The position numbers were made by a program, and so were the translations under genes. Below are positions 60,701-64,000 of a DNA stretch of 64,000 nt, one piece after another. Position 1 is the stretch's first letter, and each line of letters opens with the position of its first letter. The notes beneath the pieces are model-generated. The model made no database searches. It was given only the letters and a program-made list of their open reading frames with translations, and had not been told where the DNA came from. The stretch is from a virus: positions 34,489-98,488 of IMG/VR virus record IMGVR_UViG_3300042988_001700; one strand, given 5' to 3'.

Positions 60701-63340
60701 TTCCTCCTTTTTAAATTCGTCTCGCAACGAATCAATTCTATTTAAAACTTCGCCTATTGGCTTATCGGTAGTTGGAACTATCGCAAATTCTTCCCCGCCC
60801 CATCGCCCGGCGATATATTCACCATTTGAATTGTCATTTAAAAAATTACCAAGCGACTCAAGAACCTCGTCTCCAACTCCATGACCATAAGTGTCATTTA
60901 CACTTTTGAACTTGTCTACGTCCAAGATTATGACATCTGATTTATCGACGCTTTTGCCTATTTCGTTTGCCTTTGTCTCAAGCCCTCTTCGGTTAAACAT
61001 TCCGGTAAGAGGATCAACTGAAGCTATCTTCTTTTCTTCTTGATGTGCAGCGTGCAGCTTTGCGTATTCTGCGGCAAGCTGATCGGGTGGCAACTGAGAT
61101 ATCTCTTCAGGAGAAAGTATCTTTGTTGGCTCTTTCTGTTCCTGTGCATTAGAACCGGAAGTCGGTTTTTCTATTTGATTTTGAACCGTACTTCCTTCAT
61201 CCATCCACGCCAAAAAGTCATCGTGTGTTTTTTCTGGATTGGCATCCATGTAATCAGTAAAAAGCCCAGCATACTTGTCGTTTATTGCAAGCCTTTCTTC
61301 TGGTGTCGCCGTAGCTATATTTTTTGAAGCATTGGCAACTTCATCGCGACGAGCGGTTAAAAGGTCCGGAGTAGCAGGCCCCGGCTGTGGTGTAGCAGCC
61401 TGTGGTTGTTCTGCCGATTGTCCGACGGCAGAAGGTGGGGCCTGTTCCGGAGTGGTTGGCTTTCCAATAGTAATATTATGTGGAACATCTGGTTTATTTG
61501 CTATGTGTTTTGAAATTCCTCCACCAAGTCCTATAAGTCCCAATATTCCCATTGGACCGGCAGCCCCACCGACTTCTTGGACATAATTTTTAAGCAACTG
61601 CGGAAGAAGCTCTCCAACATCCTTACTCGAAACTCCATCGGTTTGCTTCCCTATTTCAACACCTATGTCCGTTACAAGTCTTTGCATCCCCTCTTCGTTT
61701 ATTTCCTTAAGAAAATCTTTGCCTTTTTCAACAGCAAGTTTTCCGACAACTTTCGCTATACTATCTCCAATTGCTTTTTGTGTTATTTTTCCACCAAGAT
61801 TAGTCAATTGTTTTAATTGTATTTTTTCAATTGCAGCATAGATTATTCCTGTTAATGGAGCAATTTCTCTGGCAGTTTCAAAAGATACCCCGGATTGCAC
61901 CATTTGATCTGAAGCGTCGCCAGCACCCTGGATAGCCCATTGCGATAGCCCAATAGCAGGGCCAACAACAGGAATAGAAGAAATTGCAGCTGTTTGCACC
62001 ATCGGGGGAAGCATTTCAATTGTTTGCAAAATGAGATTTTTAAATGCGCCGTTCTTTTTTGTTTTATCTTCAATTTTAACAGTGTTTTCGTAATCACGCA
62101 TTAATTTTTGCATTTTCAAAAAGGAATCTTTGTCTCCAGCGTAATTATATCCACCCATAGCTTTTTGAATTACAAAAGAAATATCTCCCCTTTCAAAAGC
62201 GTTAGCATATTCATTCCCGCCACTTTCTTTTAATTGGTTTATTCGGCGTTCTATCTTGGGAATTTTTAAAATGATAGGATCAAAAGCTTTGGCACCTTCA
62301 GAGTAAATTTTTTCTTGTTCAGATGAAAATTCAGATATTTTCTTTTGGTCAATTGATTTTTGGAGCCTTGAAAGATTGAAATCAATATCATCCTTAACGC
62401 TGTTTTTGATTTCTGGTATTGAAGAAATCTTTTTCCACCCAACGTTTTCATTCGCCAATTCAGATTTCCTCGAAACAAAATTACCATCAGCATCTTTAAA
62501 ATCATCAATGGAAACGCCGTATTTTTTTAGGTCTTTCTTTAATCCACCGGTAGCGTAATATTCTTCATACCCGCTACGCAACTTACTCGTTTCTTTTTCT
62601 CCATGATAAATTGAAGCAAGTGCCGTTTGTGTTGCAGCCTCAAGCGGATCTTTCTGGCCTTTTGCCACAACCATCTGAAGGACTTCTTTTTGCTGGTCGG
62701 GTGGAACATTTTCAGAAATTAGTTTGGCGTGCTCCGACGACGGGTGTGAAAAAATTTGGTCGGCTGTCTTTTCCAAAGCGTAGGAAGGAGTATCGGTAAC
62801 AGTCTCAACAGGCTTGCTTACTTCTTTTGGCAACTTAACGCTTATATTTTGGGCAGGAGAATAAACTGTTTGTGGCTTTGTTACTTCTTGCGGTACAACT
62901 ATTCCGCGCCCTCCACCGGTTCCCGAAATAAGATCGAAATCACTTGTGTCATAGGTTGGTGGCTTTGGGCGAGAAGCCTCTTGTTGCAACGCCGTTTGTC
63001 CCTTTAGTTGAATATATGGTGAAACAGTCTCCGCTGGTGGCATTGCGCTTTTTTTTGCAATATCCTCTTGCGCACGCATAGCGGCGTCGCTCATTACTTC
63101 CGCTGAAATATTCCATGGATCAACCGGTTCTGGCTGTGGTGCCGGTGCGCTTTGTACGGGAACAGGAGATGGTTTTGAGGGAGGAGCGCTTGCTATTGAA
63201 TCAAGATATGCGAATTCATCGTCATTTATTGAGGCCGAAATTGGCTGTTGAATATTTTGTGTTGTAGGCGGAGTGGCTCCGCTTGCAATAGAATCTAATG
63301 ACGCAAACTCTTCATCGGAGATCGGTGTATTGATTGCCAT
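45764..63340 (-). CDS. Giant 5858-residue polyvalent protein (DarB-like, multidomain)
   Basis: One intact gene of 17.6 kb with AGGAGAAAC upstream of ATG 63340. Recognisable domains in order: Pro/Gln-rich N-terminus; hydrophobic segments (about 455-620); GGDEF domain 775-935 with GGEEF at 848-852; large polyvalent-associated regions; N6-adenine methyltransferase (EPSAGTGN about 2121, NPPF about 2186); strawberry-notch-type helicase (GVGKGR about 2535, FDESH about 2643, FGRVHRSN about 3043); ART-PolyVal (GMPLVVYHGT about 3633); an EEIQSKW polyvalent domain about 4211; RadC/JAB metalloprotease (HNHPSG about 4611); C-terminal membrane span about 5555-5580. Related giant proteins of P1-like and jumbo phages are packed in the virion and enter the host to protect or replicate phage DNA. 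That role is inferred. Confidence 0.9.
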   Translation of the reverse strand: MAINTPISDEEFASLDSIASGATPPTTQNIQQPISASINDDEFAYLDSIASAPPSKPSPVPVQSAPAPQPEPVDPWNISAEVMSDAAMRAQEDIAKKSAMPPAETVSPYIQLKGQTALQQEASRPKPPTYDTSDFDLISGTGGGRGIVVPQEVTKPQTVYSPAQNISVKLPKEVSKPVETVTDTPSYALEKTADQIFSHPSSEHAKLISENVPPDQQKEVLQMVVAKGQKDPLEAATQTALASIYHGEKETSKLRSGYEEYYATGGLKKDLKKYGVSIDDFKDADGNFVSRKSELANENVGWKKISSIPEIKNSVKDDIDFNLSRLQKSIDQKKISEFSSEQEKIYSEGAKAFDPIILKIPKIERRINQLKESGGNEYANAFERGDISFVIQKAMGGYNYAGDKDSFLKMQKLMRDYENTVKIEDKTKKNGAFKNLILQTIEMLPPMVQTAAISSIPVVGPAIGLSQWAIQGAGDASDQMVQSGVSFETAREIAPLTGIIYAAIEKIQLKQLTNLGGKITQKAIGDSIAKVVGKLAVEKGKDFLKEINEEGMQRLVTDIGVEIGKQTDGVSSKDVGELLPQLLKNYVQEVGGAAGPMGILGLIGLGGGISKHIANKPDVPHNITIGKPTTPEQAPPSAVGQSAEQPQAATPQPGPATPDLLTARRDEVANASKNIATATPEERLAINDKYAGLFTDYMDANPEKTHDDFLAWMDEGSTVQNQIEKPTSGSNAQEQKEPTKILSPEEISQLPPDQLAAEYAKLHAAHQEEKKIASVDPLTGMFNRRGLETKANEIGKSVDKSDVIILDVDKFKSVNDTYGHGVGDEVLESLGNFLNDNSNGEYIAGRWGGEEFAIVPTTDKPIGEVLNRIDSLRDEFKKEEFADGKLTGVTFSAGHGIGISNADEQLYKAKESGRSQTWSGGKRNGTETVQNELQRTGAGDAGVRLPSEGEATVAPEIQKEAKTDDAAIVKSTGNRPIRSSGRSAFKTDNLNDEELSDLNFEAYKYDLNLAFRDAFNLGDVTGKKYQQAIKDLGESRMSPEQRKYFKGLTEYFSTDEGKRVWTEENRMSEELIPGDYDSFRQLVIDAVTNRDEIAEMYKNASHNAKKAIEEGIAQGEEVAKQEYVPDQAEIDKWAQWLVDKTGGEIREKPSKIAAKKVLKAIALGEYGDILHLTNKNSRKLFTEITGVKLPGTLKGTKALFTGKPFEKKKTDESLTKIPESAKKQQHSLEVHLLITDAIGKEYDRSHATAYRTMLKVWTDAHNPTDVELIDWAKKKFSRLTNLDLEQTYSNKKEDKAAENKPTAEQQKQEDSLSKVFTKKAPDVKKFTLGEYSIGDKVQYLGRLGTVYGFMRSTDETEDDVINVKFHDDIKDPFVTVRPEQLKKLTKSQEESLRKPQEISIGSKFDFNGRQYRLESVSVSEDGSVNINAIDLSLKGMVVSRVFMAKSVGEFEKSTNTKLDESLTKIPEPAKKELTPREKARAELKRMQEEEAQSSKDKSNLTKSRDALLPLPKMNYLSRLQLVADSPETLRPIDIDRLKDDLGKDWPEMSSWLLKQDISDRVRHGILEGKITLRKPFSKETEKESQKDFIDKHIIVAKPSHGKTEKEASPEQNESIKRAMEKFKKLGDRMQEEPAEYSLKEPGASYEKASQEDEDLAFDAVADMIEGGMTNFDSIAKMIAEMIPESAAKASFQKVVEMSYDAYYKVNGGIDPRNGVLLSNFVAKQEKKVEKPEVKKVGVSATIHPHMNVLDLRGITFGKYPGKQVTEALKSGLLKYGIPRRWNSVSSTWDFDVKDEPDVEKVLSKMAKDRLIDDYSVDNEHAINVDKIIEVPKEEEKKTIGFGDEFIRSNGNKYILTGIDVIGEKVFVKNKVGNNWFIQDWNVSIADFQKTYDVEINPDLVQEDIARTQAMLKEWTPKVGDLAKARENVGIPITLFKLDVLEVEEVIGSGRSAKLKFKGSTLFYDYENFVPTYAKVGGDKKENQPPINVPISRVDDKNVVPGTGALIETIKQQLRTGVKFGNPQLTKMADSSFGGTRGDGAYDPRDMYDALEVAINEYILESGIVDFSNPEDTVKRLNDLNDIIPRQVDRTEEQIEFQQFSTPPAEAFIAVWASGVSKGMTVIEPSAGTGNIATMAHIAGAKVVANEISPRRLGLLNMQGFETYSVDAEKLNNNLPQTIMADVVIMNPPFSATGGRTASHNTEVGASHVTHALLRVRDGGRLVAIVGRGMAHERPSFSAWWDKMEQKNDVRANIGIDGKAYAKYGTGFDNQILIIDKTGPTPGMNRNERMANVVRSEGLTPEGTIDLLKDIAEEDINERIGGKAGSSSKGKAGGNVRSNKKKLRSQSDNVVNPPDGSSLGERDTTGLSGDTGRVGSGSGRSKNTRGGIGDPNGAISGTSESGSPESTDRPIIDARMGDAVSDGLSPVGPGNGTSGVPGSGGVKDVEQEEDSQYSPYVVKKATIEGTIKHPGNIVQSTALAATEAPDVVYTPKIPKEVIEEGRLSDVQMEAIVYAGQRHNQRLLSGERAEYLLGDSTGVGKGRTAVGVIYDNFMHGRKRAVWISVNFDLKPSAERDVSDVGVPMEVISQADTKTWDKLPDKDGILFTSYGLMSGSEKDKNGISTQARLKQIQDWLGDDFDGVIVFDESHFMKNAVGAGIGGEASSKAGSERGNVGLMLKKAYKNARIFNMSATSATVARNMAYLSRLGMWGAGAPFTDFMDFLTAMTRGGLGAMEALTRDLKAIGSYISRSISYAGVKFETIQHNVTEGERNVYNDAADLWSKLLVAFENAAENSGEKKKKGSGHYTAFYSTQQRFFLQLMTSLQYDEVVNDAKKQLAAGRSVVISMFSTNEGLTKKSVAAAKASGIEDIDDMDFSSKDMIASMVKTSFPIYQYVTQKNIVTGKDETVMELDAQGEPVINRENFQEQQRLLEIISNLNLPPNPFDRIVNAFGADNIAEISGRKMRLEGVGKNQKYVRRINENGTSKDVNEYETKQFQSGKKRVAIISAAASTGISLHSDKKAENKQQRVFYAMQLSWSADTQMQVFGRVHRSNQEVPPIIKLVKTDIKGQERLVNAVSRRLASLGAMTSGNRESLGGGMFSIEDLTDEYGENALQSVITGLSRKSLAEMGLLNKKGEAKEDVTVDKFLNRILVLPIGRQNEVFEKFYEKYQENIANAKAKGNFDSGVQKIRAKNLRIDKPAELIYVDPISKAKTHLVYLAGEVPSNKLSFEVSHIQDFTDYWVGYYQNVKSKRIYSVITVKITTNGIEKEVYQLTNPKGIRHSLDNEEFNHGLMEVNRGDAEVLWEKELSEIPEYTTEKHTILTGIIYPIYDKIYPKKIDNDSAFASHEKQTVVQATTGDNETYLGISLKQKQIAGIKLRLGIGNSFSQLSAVELFNLVKYDHGIVELDNGWQIAPVNVHNQPRIELRNLWSPNLDELKRYGAFSEYISSWNKKWFIPFEDEAGINSIKEMILVHKAVKDLTATDAPSSSSNKAKDNVNKFIDDSLPQIGATIKMISPYQGLVNDDLITEEPKSKYETGDLFSGTGFEDKRTPVQKAIAAEIRKKNEKRIGGSPDVTGLPMFEGGAGIVGGTEQLSLFEPGASYGGDIQSTEFKKWFGDWESNSETASKVVDDLGMPLVVYHGTPDARDVKQNGVFKTAKEQYFDTLSPEGQTNTLKERAYFFTNHNNTARTYANDKMAFDYQNAEPSVFGVYLSLKNPMVIDAGGVEWGKRGGPKAQREQIEFAKENGYDGIIIRNTKDTYTDTKRAPLSDVYIAFNPKQIKSATNNSGEYSTDTANMFREPGASYGARESLYSNAMQAVNSIDMPKAPASQWLKMLDPSSGRGTKMDEMKFTGLSDYLSSKGDETVSKEDIKGFLNQNGVMFEPGSPYGDIVDYEEDRAEKMASEEGKFSELDKGLIEQAKQAADKYGIHFDGPQLGIADRVVALSFSDPVTTGTFYTRDPRDVGDRLNKMREKLPAKYPEKIKKYASVEEYRSAVPYFYSPLLRAAQDLKQEKGTGSQLVAMILNQPGVKKAEVDWIGLSQEFSGKESVTKDEIIKFISGNMIDSKIAVNDYDIPKIEWEEPNKLSGPIIYSNTNLSIKIRKIGQLEDSFAIYYNKEFIQNESDVNAAKKFAQEWYDKYEPRKTKYGPNKYDDLTLPGYQNYKEVTLSLPEDTFGMFAEYDEPHGLGKNVYAHIRMDDRTDSEGNKVLFLEEIQSKWSQELREGNVAATNRVPDRVFQSGDKWRAGISGIDFVTGDTREEAIEKFKKSYGPGVLPMPFANNWMDVVLKFALRYASENGYDKVSWITGRQTADRYDLQKQVKYIDWEKNDDETYNIDAPHIDENDGIYKEDLSIEEVSRLLGKDISKRIFNSEGTKVKDKAYRDWTRLDGESLSVGGDWAYNLYDKKISQFYEKYGKPWGLKVENINIGTGVSQQSIAINDAVKNDVVYNGQSLFEQREFLKDWGVQTELDFGTPMSKNDTEIVFGSKEEVEKANTEIENQFSKSPISPVLGKAGATTVRGDWKKHRRIDFRGRVINNATELANMFSVFRHPRIEHFHIIYTDDNGKILAHNAMSSGLTNSSVVGTRTGLSANNYIIKNRMERLGATKYFIVHNHPSGRMEASDPDKFITKYFINNIPGFSGHVVLDHDRFLFIGEEIDHRGLPTAQTISFDIPKEDFNEATRNRPQIRQAIDVANLTRDTFQGENHTSLLVLDNQNMVVAWYPIKGIEQLAPSRVYQRVRESGGTWAVIATDDRKIFMTGSRIIKSTRSSSEPEYDITHDIVYVYKDGSYDSARKIGVLGFGDARGSSTNNGESIKNIKNTPQLWEPRAKYNIKGGGFKSVDENVDKIMNESRGLQKNLNTIYAKTMAAITTAKNDMTRHYPLLDPVVFAREIDILRHFESVPEFSKASAYNVVKGIIAGMGPKKQIVFERNIILPDLLKDIESGLYTFPDGTPKKLPFGYQSIDDVKADNKEAMRLAALNPDISNALDLRNRFMRDLRESLVREKFLHEDVLKDDRYFHHQVIEAMETKEYLTTGTTSSDFRTKRKGWQNGRVGYDKPYNTKYTESEFEVVAQGIALLEAADSLKKMKMVADISGQLKQDATEMNNELTKKRLAKAAGIDEKSPDYDMFDPFMPYRKSIAIAVSQLEKMASKDEIDAPEYSLIIEKLSSGYFSKKSGVEMDVDSTAGSDEDWWEFLSYLMDKGLDGSQYAGMIFKAISQRKELIKSTTGAQFKKWQDILPEGYVEWQPKRGFGMYEATTIPDKIASQIDQNGSQVVEEQDLQTLLALRKRQSWALPSELAATLDKVVDFPIDNFIAKALQKIQNSWKIWRLLNPPSVIKYNINNMSGDLDIAMAYDPKIMAYAQKAAKDLWGYNLKGKAPTEEMLKLIKKGVISSGLSVSEITDLNKDMFLKILSGEKVGMIERYWQTTKNFTQWRENILRLAAYRFFVDHLKKYPDTTFGASNRLAIEKITDQDDKAAKLARELIGDYGNISKGGQWLRRYLIPFYSWLEINAPRYYRLMQNAPHEGDRDSKTRAARTAKLGLTSAAILGKNAAFSSAMLMVKAGALYAAVMLWNQLFPDDEKEELMQRRRQAHLLLPNIEELANGNLTSRRSDGTIASLRFQGALSDALSWIGLEDLPYDVSDLASGSKKFSDMIKEAAVAPFQRIGTSLTPMIKSPVELLTKKSFYPNVFNPSPIRDPWENVARTMAMDIPYRYLAGKPSKGFINSIPTAVVYITDPGEAAYQEIKSKVYKFLDDNKYEVNQNDPTNKANALYYYKKSIVYKDQKSAIRWLKEYLKAGGTIDGISTSIRNADPLAALPDKYRNHFIASLAPRELRQLGRANAWYNLTYKGRNN

Positions 63341-63367
63341 TCATGTTTCTCCTGTCGGGTATTCATA

Positions 63368-64000
63368 CTAATTACCAAATTTCCTTGCGATATACGCATC
63401 AATCTTATCTTGAGGAGTTCCCCTTGCTCTTAAATTAGCTATTGCCGCTTCTTTAGCGATATTATTTTGTTGAATTGGTGCCGGTTTATTTTGTTGCGCT
63501 TGGATAGTTGCCATTTTTTCTGAGGCGGTTTTAAATGCTCCGGATATTTTTTGGCCCAAAGTTGGCTTTGCGGGTGGAGGAGGAGGAATCGGTTTTACCA
63601 TGTTGACATCGCCGCCAAGTGACTTAATCGCAGTGGATATAGCTTCATCATCATACCCTTGAAGCCATGGATATGAAGGGCTTTTTGTTAAAAGCCCATT
63701 AACGCCATCGTAACTTGAGATATCAACACCATCATTTCTGATTTTTTCAGCTATTTCTGATGCCTGCTTTGATATGTTTTGATCAACAATTTTCGGTGCC
63801 ATTCTAAATGTTTCAGAATATGGAATATTGGTGTTTTCTGCGGCAATTCTTTCTGCGGCGGCACTCTCTTTTGCTCTTCTTAAAGCATTAACGTATTCGT
63901 CGTTCGTTTGTCCCTTTATGGCTGTTAGGTTCTCTAACGTTATATCTGCATCAGTAAGTCCTTCTGCAATCAACTGCCCTTTAAGAATGTCTCCTATGGC
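63368..64000 (-). CDS. Hypothetical protein, C-terminal part (cut by window edge)
   Basis: The frame is open from 64000 (AIGDILKGQL...) to a stop at 63368, 210 residues visible. Pro-rich linker (KPIPPPPPAKPTLG) and Gln-rich segments resemble virion structural linkers. It directly precedes the giant gene (27-base gap) and may be co-packaged. Confidence 0.6.
   Translation of the reverse strand, partial: AIGDILKGQLIAEGLTDADITLENLTAIKGQTNDEYVNALRRAKESAAAERIAAENTNIPYSETFRMAPKIVDQNISKQASEIAEKIRNDGVDISSYDGVNGLLTKSPSYPWLQGYDDEAISTAIKSLGGDVNMVKPIPPPPPAKPTLGQKISGAFKTASEKMATIQAQQNKPAPIQQNNIAKEAAIANLRARGTPQDKIDAYIARKFGN

Overview
This window is almost certainly one contiguous piece of a tailed double-stranded DNA bacteriophage or prophage, or a large phage-like element. 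The evidence is a terminase pair, a large set of phage replication and recombination genes (initiator, DnaB, SSB, ERF, NinB-like, PD-(D/E)XK nuclease), ThyX, MazG, a DUF5131 protein and one giant 5858-residue polyvalent protein. Genes are tightly packed, with many 1-4 nt ATGA/TAATG overlaps. They use Shine-Dalgarno sites (GGAGG/AAGGAG) and sigma70-type promoters, so the host is a bacterium with ordinary SD-led translation. No integrase, capsid, portal or tail gene was recognised, so the window is probably incomplete. The host taxon cannot be told from the sequence.

Layout. Nearly everything is on the minus strand; only about 18.6-20.7 kb and one homing endonuclease gene (36.3-37.0 kb) are on the plus strand. 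Bases 1-7.1 kb form a metabolic island transcribed leftward from a promoter near 7.07 kb: small membrane proteins, a tandem Lar-like zinc-ribbon protein, a SPASM radical SAM enzyme, two glycosyltransferases, a minimal E1-alpha/E1-beta thiamine diphosphate pair and a B12-binding radical SAM protein cut by the window edge. Bases 7.1-17.5 kb hold the packaging block: TerL with two inteins, TerS, a methyltransferase fused to a Cys-rich domain, MazG and secreted/membrane proteins. Bases 18.5-18.65 kb are a divergent promoter region, firing left into small genes and right into nine small early-type genes that end at a terminator near 20.67 kb. Bases 20.7-33.3 kb hold accessory genes, a C5-cytosine methylase, ThyX with an intein, several highly structured intergenic RNAs, and at the end an exonuclease and an XRE-type regulator. 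Bases 33.3-44.3 kb are the replication-recombination block. Bases 44.5-45.8 kb look like lysis or envelope functions. Bases 45.8-63.3 kb are the giant polyvalent protein, followed by a partial gene at the right edge.

How it works together. Eleven promoters share a 17-18 nt spacer. Nine also carry a dyad (TATAAY-N7/8-GTTATA) between -35 and -10, suggesting one regulator, perhaps the XRE protein whose own promoter has the best dyad and gives a leaderless mRNA. Replication appears to be lambda-like: an initiator gene holding six 10-bp iterons next to an AT-rich stretch, followed by DnaB. Several operons start with structured leaders (kissing loops, pseudoknot, terminator-like hairpins), so RNA-level control seems common.

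Most unusual features: a class 3 intein in the TerL Walker A motif; a SNF2 helicase gene with an in-frame stop that a 9-nt Gly-to-Gly hop would restore exactly, and with an antisense LAGLIDADG gene in its frame; an intact GGDEF domain in the giant protein; and a family of multi-branched intergenic RNAs.
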